A stretch of DNA of 7,650 nt from positions 1 to 7,650 of the forward strand of contig VBEI01000158.1 of NCBI GenBank assembly GCA_005882715.1, in the 5' to 3' direction. This document shows, one piece after another, positions 1-6,335 of this stretch (positions are counted from its first letter, which is position 1; each line of letters begins with the position of its first letter). The DNA comes from Chloroflexota bacterium. Its GTDB lineage: Bacteria; Chloroflexota; Dehalococcoidia; SM23-28-2; RBG-16-64-32. Position numbers and translations under genes: made by a program. The notes under the pieces are model-generated. The model searched no databases. It worked only from the letters and a program-made list of their open reading frames with translations, and was not told the origin of the DNA.

Positions 1-1
1 G

Positions 2-109
2 TTCTCGACCAGCGTCTCGCAGCTCGCCGCGGAGGCGACCTACGGACAGCTCCAGAAGCCACTCCTTCAAGCGTTGCGCCGTATCAACGGCCTGCTTTCA
101 CGGAACTGA
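2..109 (+). CDS. C-terminal end of an unidentified gene (5' part outside window)
   Basis: An open frame enters from the left edge and ends at TGA 107-109, giving 35 residues ending in LLSRN. The stretch has a plausible coding composition, with many Leu, Gln, Ala and Arg residues and a last 20 residues that would form an amphipathic helix (QKPLLQALRRINGLLSRN). No motif identifies a family. It is included because the frame is open from the edge, its codons end mostly in G or C like the neighbouring genes, and its stop lies only 16 bp from the stop of the converging ATPase gene, so nothing else fits this edge. The tail could belong to many soluble proteins, including a regulator. I do not assign a function. 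Confidence 0.5.
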   Translation, partial: FSTSVSQLAAEATYGQLQKPLLQALRRINGLLSRN

Positions 110-125
110 GCGGGCGAGGCGGACG

Positions 126-821
126 TCAGTCGTGGTCACGAAGGCGGCCGTCCTCCAGCCAGAGCACCCGCTGGGCAAACTGCCGAACGCGGTTGTCGTG
201 CGAAACTACGACAACGGCCTTGTGTAGTTCCAGTGCCTTCTGTCCTAACAGTTGCATGACTTCGTAGCCGCGCTTGGCGTCCAGGTTAGCGGTGGGTTCA
301 TCGGCCAAGATTAGGTCCGGGTCCTTGGCCAGTGCTCGCACGATTGCCACCCGCTGCTTCTCACCATCGCTCAGACGCTTTGGCAGCGCGTGAATGCGGT
401 GGCTCAGACCGAACGTCTCAAGAAGATGCGAGGCTCGCTCCATGGCGTCCGATCGTCCGTTGCGCGAGCCGTTCTGGATGACCACCCGAACGTTCTCAAG
501 GGCGGTCAGGGCTTCGAGAAGGTTGAAGCTCTGGTAGACGAACCCCACCTTTTGCCGCCGGATGGAAGCTAGGTGAGACTCGTCCATGTTTGTCACATCG
601 GTGCCGCAGACGTGTACCCGCCCGTGGGTTGGTCTGAGCAACGCACCGGCGATGGTAAGAAGAGTCGTTTTGCCGGAACCGGAAGGTCCCATGATAGCAA
701 CGATCTCGCCGCCGCGAATATTGAGCGTGACGTCGTCCAGAGCTGTAACGCTGAAGTCGCCGGAGCGATAAATCTTGCTGACGCCCTCCAACTGAAGGAT
801 CAGCGGTGGCGCGCCCTGCAC
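126..821 (-). CDS. ABC transporter ATP-binding protein, LolD/MacB-like
   Basis: This is the nucleotide-binding subunit of an ABC transporter, 231 residues, a normal length for the family. It would hydrolyse ATP at the cytoplasmic face to drive the adjacent FtsX-type permease. All motifs are present in order: Walker A GPSGSGKTT (45-53), Q-loop Gln97 in VYQSFNLL, signature LSDGE (150-154), Walker B LILADEPT with catalytic Glu175, D-loop ANLD (178-181) and switch His208 in VVVSHD. The signature differs from the usual LSGGQ at its third residue (Asp152) and fifth (Glu154). The start is GTG, with AAGGGA (829-834) 7 nt upstream inside the end of the permease gene. The 4-bp gap to the permease indicates one transcript and probably coupled translation. 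The VSKIY...V.ALDDV N-terminus resembles the MacB/LolD branch (lipoprotein or peptide handling, macrolide-type export). Substrate is unknown. Confidence 0.93.
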   Translation of the reverse strand: MQGAPPLILQLEGVSKIYRSGDFSVTALDDVTLNIRGGEIVAIMGPSGSGKTTLLTIAGALLRPTHGRVHVCGTDVTNMDESHLASIRRQKVGFVYQSFNLLEALTALENVRVVIQNGSRNGRSDAMERASHLLETFGLSHRIHALPKRLSDGEKQRVAIVRALAKDPDLILADEPTANLDAKRGYEVMQLLGQKALELHKAVVVVSHDNRVRQFAQRVLWLEDGRLRDHD

Positions 822-825
822 AGGG

Positions 826-1953
826 CTATCCCTTGAAGACCATAACCGGGTCTATGTTGCTCAGGCGGCGCACGGGTATATAGGCAGCGATGAGCGCCAT
901 GACCAGTGTTGCCGCGGCGATCGCGGCGATGTCCTGCCAGCGGACCGAGACGACAAACTGCGGCACCGTATCCTGAGCAAACGGTGCGAGCAGCAGGGTA
1001 ACGCCTGCGCCGAGGAGGAACCCAAGAGCGCCTGTGATCATGCTTTGTTCGAAAACCACCCGGTACAGATACGGATTCGTAAAGCCTTCGGCTTTCAGTA
1101 TCCCATACTCGCGTGACTTCTCGACGGTCGCTGTATAGATGGTAAGGCCGGCAACGGCTAGCCCGACCACGAAGGCAACGATCAGCACAACGATCAATAT
1201 GGGCAGTATGTTGCTGAGTATCCGGTCCCTCGTCTCGCTGGCGAAGTCCTTGCCCGTGACCATATGCACTCCCGGCGCGGCAAGCTCAACGCGGCTGGCG
1301 ACTATGTCTCGTTGCGCCGGGTCATGAAGGGTCAGAACGAAGAAGGTACGCTGGGTTCGCGGTTGTAACTCGAGGAAATCGATAGTCGTGTCGAGGGTGG
1401 CAAACGCCACCTGCGTATAGATGAAGTCGCCGCCGCGCGAGAAGCCCGAGACGGTGAGTGACTTCGTACCTTTAACGAGTCTATCGCCGATCTGTACACC
1501 GTGGCGCTTATGCATTTCAACGTCGATAACGACTTCTCCAGGGCCTGGCGGGCTCTTACCCTCCACGACCTCAAGCGGCCCCCCGAGACCAATTTTCGGA
1601 TCGTATCCAACCAGCTGGACGTCGAAGGTGTCGGAGCGGCTGCCGCCGGCCCGGTAGACTGCCATTGGGCGGACGATAAGCGGACTCACTACGTCGACTT
1701 CTGGGAGCAGCTTGAGCTGGACGCCCAGGCTGTCGGGAAGAACGGATCCAGCCGCAACGAAGTCTGTTGTGCCGTCGCTCGTCGCCCACAGGTCTGCCGG
1801 AACGTGTTCGACGAAGCCGCCGACCTGCTGGCTCCAGCCGCGATAGAGCGAGAGAAGAATGCCGATGAGAAAGACAGAGAGGGCGACACCGCCGACAGAA
1901 ATGCCGAGGCGCGTCCTCTCCGCGAACAGGTTCTTGCGCGCGACGAGTAGCAT
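826..1953 (-). CDS. FtsX/MacB-type ABC transporter permease
   Basis: Membrane subunit partnering the downstream ATPase. From ATG 1953 it has 375 residues: helix 1 at about 17-36, an extracytoplasmic MacB-PCD-type domain (about 40-245), then three helices at about 248-274, 304-325 and 339-358. This 1+3 layout is the FtsX/MacB family pattern. Family landmarks are the cytoplasmic loop EKSREYGILKAEGFT (278-292), which contacts the ATPase, and the C-terminal PVRRLSNIDPVMVFKG. An ATG at 2052 in the same frame would add 33 residues rich in Arg, Pro and Ser. I prefer 1953 because MLLVARKNLFAERTR is the usual start of such permeases and the extra part looks non-coding, although neither start has a strong ribosome site. 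No membrane-fusion gene accompanies it, which fits a single-membrane or incomplete system. Substrate is unknown. Confidence 0.88.
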   Translation of the reverse strand: MLLVARKNLFAERTRLGISVGGVALSVFLIGILLSLYRGWSQQVGGFVEHVPADLWATSDGTTDFVAAGSVLPDSLGVQLKLLPEVDVVSPLIVRPMAVYRAGGSRSDTFDVQLVGYDPKIGLGGPLEVVEGKSPPGPGEVVIDVEMHKRHGVQIGDRLVKGTKSLTVSGFSRGGDFIYTQVAFATLDTTIDFLELQPRTQRTFFVLTLHDPAQRDIVASRVELAAPGVHMVTGKDFASETRDRILSNILPILIVVLIVAFVVGLAVAGLTIYTATVEKSREYGILKAEGFTNPYLYRVVFEQSMITGALGFLLGAGVTLLLAPFAQDTVPQFVVSVRWQDIAAIAAATLVMALIAAYIPVRRLSNIDPVMVFKG

Positions 1954-2063
1954 CGGGGGGCTGCGGGATTGTAGTTTACGTGGTGTGCAAGTTAGCCTGC
2001 AAGGAGAATTTGACCGTGGATGCGCACGGGGGGTCGAGCTTCCACGCGTCATGAAAGCATAGA
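1954..2063. promoter_or_regulatory. Divergent intergenic region between the ABC pair and the propeller operon
   Basis: This 110-bp stretch must hold promoters for both directions. On the minus strand, TACAAT (1968-1973) is a fair -10 for the permease and would give a leader of only about 8 nt before ATG 1953, but no good -35 lies at the right distance. On the + strand I found no convincing -35/-10 pair. The strongest signal is AAGGAG at 2001-2006, a ribosome binding site 9 nt before GTG 2016 and 13 nt before ATG 2020. The GTG frame stops after 12 codons at TGA 2052. The ATG frame runs into the next gene in a different phase. Confidence 0.4.
2001..2022 (+). promoter_or_regulatory. Strong ribosome binding site with GTG/ATG starts ahead of the annotated propeller start
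   Basis: AAGGAG (2001-2006) is followed by GTG at 2016-2018 (9-nt gap) and ATG at 2020-2022 (13-nt gap). GTG 2016 is in the frame of the propeller gene but meets TGA at 2052, giving a 12-codon peptide (MDAHGGSSFHAS). ATG 2020 is in the +1-offset frame and stays open across the first 290 bases. This is a better initiation signal than anything near TTG 2064, so it may serve a leader peptide or the true start of a frameshifted gene. Confidence 0.45.
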
Positions 2064-3971
2064 TTGCTCCCCATCAAAAAAATCCCCACTGCGTTGCCGC
2101 GCAATCGTCAATGCACGCATGCGCTTTGCGTCCTCGCTCTCGTGCTTGCATTGGGTACAGCCGAAGCGTGCGGCGGGGATGCCAGCCCGCGGGTCCGTGG
2201 CACCCTTCGACCGACCTCCTCGCCGATCGCCAGCGAGGATATCGCTTTCGAATCTCAGCGCAGCAGCCGGGTTGAAATCCATGCGAGCAATCGGTTCGGA
2301 TCCGATCTCGTGAACCTTTCGGCGAAAGCCGGGTCGACGAACAGCCATCCCAGTTGGTCCCCGGATGGGAAGAGGCTGGCTTTTACATCGGAGCGAGAGG
2401 GGCCCGGAGACATCTATACCATGAACGCCGACGGCACCGACCAGGTTCGGATCACTCACGGTCCAGCAGCGAACGGCTTTCCGGCTTGGTCCGCGGACCG
2501 TCAGTTCATCGCATTTGCTTCAACAAGAGACGGCGACAGCGAGATCTACGTCATGAAGTCAGACGGAAGCGAGCAGAGGCGGCTCACTAATAGCCCGGGC
2601 GTCGATAGCTTCCCCTCCTGGTCGCCGGATGGTTCGCGGATCGCGTTCGAATCAGCGCGTGCGGGGAACACAGACATCTACGTTATGAACGCCGACGGCT
2701 CCGACCAGAAGGCCCTGATCGCCGACACGGCGGTGGATTTCGCCCCGCACTGGTCACCGGATGGCCGGAAGATAGCGTTCGCTTCCAACCGGGACGGGAA
2801 CAGTGACATCTATGTGGTGGACGCGGACGGGGCGAATTTGCTGCGGATAACCGATAATCCAGCCGACGACGGCGATCCGGCCTGGTCGCCGAGCGGCAGC
2901 CGGATCGCGTTTTATTCCGACCGAGACGGCAGCCGAGACATTTACTCCATGGACCCCGACGGAGGGGCGCCAACACAGTTGACCCGCGGGGACGCGGTGT
3001 ATTTCGCACCGGCTTGGTCCCCCGATGGATCTCGCATCGCGTTTTCATCTAGTCAGGACGGCAAGCTATCGATACTCGTCATGAAAGCGGATGGCTCGCT
3101 GATAACGCGCCTAACTGACCGGCCCTTTTCGGACCTATCGCCGGCTTGGTCGCCCGACGGTAGCAAACTGGCCTTCGAGTCTAATCGCGACAATAACAGC
3201 GAGATCTATGTAATGGAGGCCGATGGCTCGAACCAGGTGCGTGTGACGAACAACGCCGCTGCGGACCGACGACCCGTGTGGTCCCCAGACGGCCGAAGCC
3301 TGGCCTTCGAGTCAGAGCGCGATGGCAATCGGGAGATCTATGTCATGCGGGCGGATGGCTCTAACATTAGGCGCCTAACGAACGACGCGGCGGCTGATTA
3401 TTCGCCGGCGTGGTCCCCGGATGGGTCGCTTTTGGCCTTTACCTCGGACCGTGACGGCGATCCCGAAATATATTTGATCCACCCCGATGGAAGCGGTCTG
3501 GTGAAGCTTACCAACAACTCCCGTCGAGACGAGAACGCGGTTTGGTCGCCGGACGGCTCGCGCCTGGCGTTCGAGTCCGAATCGGGGGGCGATGTCGATA
3601 TCTACGTCGTCGGCGCGAACGGCTCGGGCCTCAACCCGATCGCGAGCTCGCCCGGCCGCGATAGGTCGCCTGCCTGGTCCCCGGATGGCTCGCGCTTGGC
3701 GTTCTCGTCCGATCGGACGGGAAACCTGGAGATCTTCGTCGTGAGTCTGGATGGTTCTGGTCTTCGAAACCTGAGCAACGATGCCGGTAACGACTCCGGC
3801 CCCGTGTGGTCCCACAGCGGTAAGTACGTCGCGTTCGTTTCAGAACGGGCCGGGACCAAGAGCATCTTTACAGTCAACGCGGATGGTAGCGGGCTGGTGC
3901 GTGTAACCGCGCACGAGGGCGGAGGCGACGATGCCCCCGCCTGGCGCCCGATCTTCGCTGGTGGCGGATGA
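2064..3971 (+). CDS. PD40 (TolB-like) beta-propeller protein, probable lipoprotein, 12 full repeats
   Basis: A 635-residue exported protein made almost wholly of PD40 repeats, the blade unit of TolB-type beta-propellers, which usually serve as binding platforms. It opens with a basic stretch and a hydrophobic core (about 20-33), then Cys36 followed by GGD, a common lipoprotein start. The residues before the Cys (A-E-A) are not a standard lipobox, so lipidation is uncertain. A degenerate half-unit (59-88) precedes twelve units whose WSPDG Trp falls at residues 98, 142, 186 and so on to 582, exactly 44 apart; a last Trp627 (WRPIF) ends the chain and may close the propeller. Each unit reads WSPDG-S-R-L/I-AF-ES-x-RDGN-x-D/E-IYVM-x-ADGS-x-x-x-RLT. 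That makes about 13 blades, so probably two propellers in tandem. No TolB N-terminal domain and no Tol-Pal genes are present. TTG 2064 is the only start after an in-frame TGA at 2052 and has a weak ribosome site, so the 5' end is doubtful. First gene of the operon. Confidence 0.85.
   Translation: MLPIKKIPTALPRNRQCTHALCVLALVLALGTAEACGGDASPRVRGTLRPTSSPIASEDIAFESQRSSRVEIHASNRFGSDLVNLSAKAGSTNSHPSWSPDGKRLAFTSEREGPGDIYTMNADGTDQVRITHGPAANGFPAWSADRQFIAFASTRDGDSEIYVMKSDGSEQRRLTNSPGVDSFPSWSPDGSRIAFESARAGNTDIYVMNADGSDQKALIADTAVDFAPHWSPDGRKIAFASNRDGNSDIYVVDADGANLLRITDNPADDGDPAWSPSGSRIAFYSDRDGSRDIYSMDPDGGAPTQLTRGDAVYFAPAWSPDGSRIAFSSSQDGKLSILVMKADGSLITRLTDRPFSDLSPAWSPDGSKLAFESNRDNNSEIYVMEADGSNQVRVTNNAAADRRPVWSPDGRSLAFESERDGNREIYVMRADGSNIRRLTNDAAADYSPAWSPDGSLLAFTSDRDGDPEIYLIHPDGSGLVKLTNNSRRDENAVWSPDGSRLAFESESGGDVDIYVVGANGSGLNPIASSPGRDRSPAWSPDGSRLAFSSDRTGNLEIFVVSLDGSGLRNLSNDAGNDSGPVWSHSGKYVAFVSERAGTKSIFTVNADGSGLVRVTAHEGGGDDAPAWRPIFAGGG
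2075..2085 (+). other. A7 slippery run at the start of the first propeller gene
   Basis: Seven consecutive A at 2076-2082 read as TCA AAA AAA in the frame of ATG 2020. This is the A AAA AAA form of the X XXY YYZ slippery heptamer, in the correct phase. A -1 slip leads directly into ATC CCC ACT, which is the propeller frame. It is either a programmed or a sporadic frameshift site, a homopolymer sequencing error, or chance. Confidence 0.35.
2355..3944 (+). repeat. Tandem 132-nt coding repeat array (12 units plus closing Trp)
   Basis: The TGG codon that opens each WSPDG motif lies at 2355, 2487, 2619, 2751, 2883, 3015, 3147, 3279, 3411, 3543, 3675 and 3807. These are eleven intervals of exactly 132 nt. 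A final TGG follows at 3942 after 135 nt. The units differ widely at silent and variable positions, so the array is old, but no unit has gained or lost a codon. The constant core is TGGTCsCCsGAyGG plus the codons for IAF/LAF, IYVM and ADGS. Confidence 0.93.
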
Positions 3972-5143
3972 TGCGCATCATGCAGTGGGCGGCGATATCG
4001 GCGTGTGTGTTCGCCGTTCTTATTGGTGTCGCCGCCGGATGTGGTGGTGAGGAAGGGAAGCCGCAGCTGTTTAACCGGCTTATATTCCTGACACGGCAAT
4101 CCGGCGATTACGACATCCGCCTGCGCACGAGCAATGACCGTCAGCCCATTGAGCTGGGCCGGGTGCTGCCCTGGGACTCCCAGCCTGTGTGGTCTCCGGA
4201 TGGCAGCCGAATCGCCTTCTACTCCGACCGCAAGTTCAATCTGCCGGACAGGGATGACAACGTGGACATCTATGTCATGGCGGCGGACGGAACGGGCCTG
4301 ACGCGCTTGACCGACGACCCAGCCTCAGACGCATTTCCGTACTGGTCGCCCGATGGTCAGCGGCTCGCCTTTTATTCGGAGCGGGATGGGCAGGGCGACG
4401 TCTACATAATGAATGCAGATGGGTCTGGCGTTGAACGAGTGACAGACGACCCGGCGCTGGACATACCGTATGGCTGGTCGCCCGATGGTCAGCGGCTCCT
4501 CATTTCGTCTGCCAGGGGCGGAAACCTTGACCTGTACACGGTGAAGGCCAGCGGCGGTGATGCCAAGCGGCTTACCAAGCTGCAAGGAAATGACGTAGCG
4601 GCGCAGTGGTCGCCCGATGGAAGTCAGATCGCGTTTGAATCCGCAAACGGTAGAAACGTCGAGGTGTACGTCGTAAACGCTGATGGTTCGAACCTGATCG
4701 ACCTGACGCTAAGGCCACTCCGAGATGCGCACCCAGTTTGGGCACCGGACTCGGTTCGACTTGCTTTCGTTTCGGACCGGACGGCAGACTCCGAGATCTA
4801 CGTGATGGACACCAACTACTCCTTTCTGACACAAGTCACCGCCGCGCAGCGTGAAGACGCCTGGCCGGCGTGGTCGCCCGACGGGGCGCGGCTCGCCTTT
4901 GTATCAGACAGGGATTCCAATCGTGAAATCTATCTGGCAAACGCCGACGGAACAGGGCAAACTCGGTTGACGAATGATCCCAATCCAGACCTTTCGCCGG
5001 AATGGTCGCCGGACGGCTCTCGGCTGGCGTTCGTGCGTTACCGGAGCGGTCGGCGAGACATCTACGTGATGAACGTCGATGGGTCCGGCCTCGTACGCCT
5101 GACGAACGATGAAATCCCGGCTGCCCGGGGAATCGAGCAATAA
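3968..5143 (+). CDS. PD40 (TolB-like) beta-propeller lipoprotein, 7 full repeats
   Basis: A 391-residue paralogue of the preceding protein, with the same 44-residue blade. The N-terminus MMRIMQWAAISACVFAVLIGVAAGC is a lipoprotein signal peptide with lipobox A-A-G-Cys25 followed by GGEEGK, so the mature protein should be anchored on the outer face of the cytoplasmic membrane. A degenerate half-unit (about 36-55) is followed by seven units with Trp at 75, 126, 170, 214, 258, 302 and 346. All steps are 44 residues except the first, which carries a 7-residue acidic insertion within SDRKFNLPDRDDN. The count fits a single seven- or eight-bladed propeller. Blade 5 is the most altered (WAPDSVRLAF, MDTNYSFL). 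The start overlaps the previous stop as ATGA (3968-3971), which implies translational coupling; a second ATG at 3971 is equally possible. The role is probably binding of an envelope partner or ligand; no enzymatic motif is seen. Confidence 0.9.
   Translation: MMRIMQWAAISACVFAVLIGVAAGCGGEEGKPQLFNRLIFLTRQSGDYDIRLRTSNDRQPIELGRVLPWDSQPVWSPDGSRIAFYSDRKFNLPDRDDNVDIYVMAADGTGLTRLTDDPASDAFPYWSPDGQRLAFYSERDGQGDVYIMNADGSGVERVTDDPALDIPYGWSPDGQRLLISSARGGNLDLYTVKASGGDAKRLTKLQGNDVAAQWSPDGSQIAFESANGRNVEVYVVNADGSNLIDLTLRPLRDAHPVWAPDSVRLAFVSDRTADSEIYVMDTNYSFLTQVTAAQREDAWPAWSPDGARLAFVSDRDSNREIYLANADGTGQTRLTNDPNPDLSPEWSPDGSRLAFVRYRSGRRDIYVMNVDGSGLVRLTNDEIPAARGIEQ
4190..5005 (+). repeat. 132-nt coding repeat units of the second propeller gene
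   Basis: WSPDG-type TGG codons lie at 4190, 4343, 4475, 4607, 4739, 4871 and 5003. The first step is 153 nt because of a 21-nt insertion, and the other five are exactly 132. A 25-nt block is identical between units 2 and 3 (4342-4366 and 4474-4498), longer than other identities I noticed in the array, which suggests local gene conversion or a more recent unit duplication. Confidence 0.9.
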
Positions 5144-5148
5144 GGAGG
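5142..5148 (+). promoter_or_regulatory. Ribosome binding site of the MaoC-like gene
   Basis: AAGGAGG overlaps the TAA stop (5141-5143) of the preceding propeller gene and lies 6 nt before GTG 5155. It fixes that start and ties the hot-dog gene to the same transcript. Confidence 0.85.
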
Positions 5149-5154
5149 CGCACC

Positions 5155-6021
5155 GTGACTAGCGACAATGAGGTTTACGTTGGCCGCTATCTAGGCGAGC
5201 GAGTCGTGGAAATCACTCCTGAACTGGTCCGCGAGTACTCGGAAGCAGTCGATGATCACAATCGCTGGTATTCCGGCGAATCGCCGTTCGGCTCAGCGGT
5301 GGCGCCTGCGCTGCTGCTCCATTCGGAGGTATACCGGACGCTGTCCTGGTACCTGCCGAGGATCTACGGCAATCTTCACGCTCGCCAGGAGTGGGAGCTC
5401 TTCCAACCTGCGACAGTTGGAGACAGGGTGACAACTCGTTCGCTGATTGTCGACCGCTACATCAAACGCGATCGCGAGTATGTCGTTAACGAAGTGACTT
5501 GCTTCGGCGAGGACGGCAGGCCTTTGAACCGGGGCCGCACACACCAGAGCTTTCTCCTCGAGCGACAGCCGGAAGGAGTTGTCGTAGACAAAGAGCGCGA
5601 AAAACGCGCGGACCGGCGGTTCGATGTCGGCGAGGGCGAAGTGCTGGAAGAGATAGCGGGGCACGCGAAAGAGGTGACCCTTGAGATGTGTCGGCGCTTT
5701 TCCCCCCGCAAGAGCTACCACAACGACGTGGAAGAGGCACGGAAACTTGGGTTCCCGGACATCGTCGTGCAGGGCATGATGCCGCTCTGTTTCCTTTCGG
5801 AGATGATGAGCGACCGATTCGGCGAAGGATGGTTCGCGGGCGGGAGGATGAACGTGAACCTGGTAAACGTTGTCTGGCGTGGTGACAGTTTGACGTGCCG
5901 GGGAATCATGCGGGAAGTATCGCCAGAGGGGTCCTGCCAAAGGGCAAACCTGCGGGTCTGGTGTGAAAAGGCGGACGGCACCAAAGTTGTGGTCGGTTCC
6001 GCGAGCGCCGTCGTGCTTTGA
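5155..6021 (+). CDS. MaoC-like double hot-dog protein (acyl dehydratase/hydratase family)
   Basis: A 288-residue cytoplasmic protein with two hot-dog folds, as in the FAS1-like dehydratase/MaoC group that hydrates or dehydrates acyl-CoA (or ACP) thioesters. The N-terminal domain (about 1-135) carries REYSEAVDDHNRWYSG (26-41), matching the family D-x-N-P-x-Y/H substrate loop, then APALLLHSEVY and a conserved HARQEWELFQPATVGD stretch. The C-terminal domain (about 155-288) carries SYHNDVEEARKLGFPDIVVQGMM (187-209), the position of the catalytic D-x-N-P-x-H...HGM motif. His189 is kept, but the Asp is missing and the His of HGM is Gln206. Active site and substrate are therefore uncertain; a catabolic or secondary acyl-CoA pathway is possible. 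It starts at GTG with an excellent ribosome site, 11 nt after the propeller gene, so it is co-transcribed with two exported proteins although it has no signal peptide. Confidence 0.85.
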   Translation: MTSDNEVYVGRYLGERVVEITPELVREYSEAVDDHNRWYSGESPFGSAVAPALLLHSEVYRTLSWYLPRIYGNLHARQEWELFQPATVGDRVTTRSLIVDRYIKRDREYVVNEVTCFGEDGRPLNRGRTHQSFLLERQPEGVVVDKEREKRADRRFDVGEGEVLEEIAGHAKEVTLEMCRRFSPRKSYHNDVEEARKLGFPDIVVQGMMPLCFLSEMMSDRFGEGWFAGGRMNVNLVNVVWRGDSLTCRGIMREVSPEGSCQRANLRVWCEKADGTKVVVGSASAVVL

Positions 6022-6065
6022 GCGACGGGGAAGATTTGGCCGAGGCGATCGGATGAGCGAGCGGA

Positions 6066-6335
6066 CTATTGCCGCTGTGTCGGCAGGTGGTCTACAAGTT
6101 CGTCGAGTGCTTCGCCGCGGCGTACCCAACGCCGCATCTCGCGCTGGAGAAGAGAGCTGACTTTTTCGAGAGCGTGAGCGCGCTCCGGGTCTTGCTGCCC
6201 GGTCATCGCTTGGCTGACCTCACGGAGCGCGTCCTCACAGGCCGCCGCCATTCGCCAAGCGAAGAAGCAGCGCCCGCTGGCGTCGGCCCAGGCGGAATCC
6301 GAGGCTGCTGAGTGATGTGCCGCTTCCGTTCTCAT
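6066..6335 (-). CDS. Small hypothetical protein
   Basis: An 89-residue minus-strand frame, from ATG 6333-6335 to TAG 6066-6068, that fills most of the 467-bp gap after the MaoC-like gene and converges on it. The product is charged and largely helical. A central segment (about 34-80) is rich in Leu, Glu, Arg and Ala, as in ALREVSQAM and ALEKVSSLLQREMRRWVRR, and could form a helical hairpin or coiled coil. There is no signal peptide or membrane segment. AGGA sits 8 nt before the ATG, a weak ribosome site. About 70% of codons end in G or C, similar to its neighbours. A competing + strand frame covers almost the same bases (6069-6311, TTG start, no ribosome site) and has even higher third-position GC, so strand assignment is not secure. 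Family not recognised. Confidence 0.5.
   Translation of the reverse strand: MRTEAAHHSAASDSAWADASGRCFFAWRMAAACEDALREVSQAMTGQQDPERAHALEKVSSLLQREMRRWVRRGEALDELVDHLPTQRQ

Noticed and set aside
1501..1950. 149-residue + strand frame inside the permease region
   Set aside because: It is antisense to the permease, which has four predicted helices and the FtsX loop. The + product has no coherent fold signals.
2049..2459. 136-residue minus-strand frame overlapping the start of the first propeller gene
   Set aside because: It is antisense to the signal peptide and first blades, with no ribosome site or domain seen. It is an unlikely gene.
3375..3815. 146-residue minus-strand frame with repeated Arg-Gly-Pro patterns
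   Set aside because: The repetition is the mirror of the 132-nt PD40 array on the other strand, not an independent repeat protein.
2355..3944. Regular spaced repeats as a possible CRISPR or satellite
   Set aside because: The 132-nt units are continuous coding sequence with conserved protein motifs and divergent silent sites; there are no separate spacers.
2064..5143. Assignment of the propeller genes as tolB of the Tol-Pal system
   Set aside because: Only the PD40 propeller is shared. The TolB N-terminal domain and tolQ, tolR, tolA and pal are absent, and the blade number is too high in the first protein.
5293..6129. 278-residue open frame on the minus strand opposite the MaoC-like gene
   Set aside because: It lies almost wholly antisense to a gene with clear family motifs and a strong ribosome site. 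Its translation is rich in His, Pro and Arg with no recognisable domain.
6069..6311. 80-residue + strand frame opposite the small minus-strand gene
   Set aside because: It has a TTG start without a ribosome site and a Cys/Phe-containing composition that is less convincing than the helical minus-strand product. Kept only as the rival to test.
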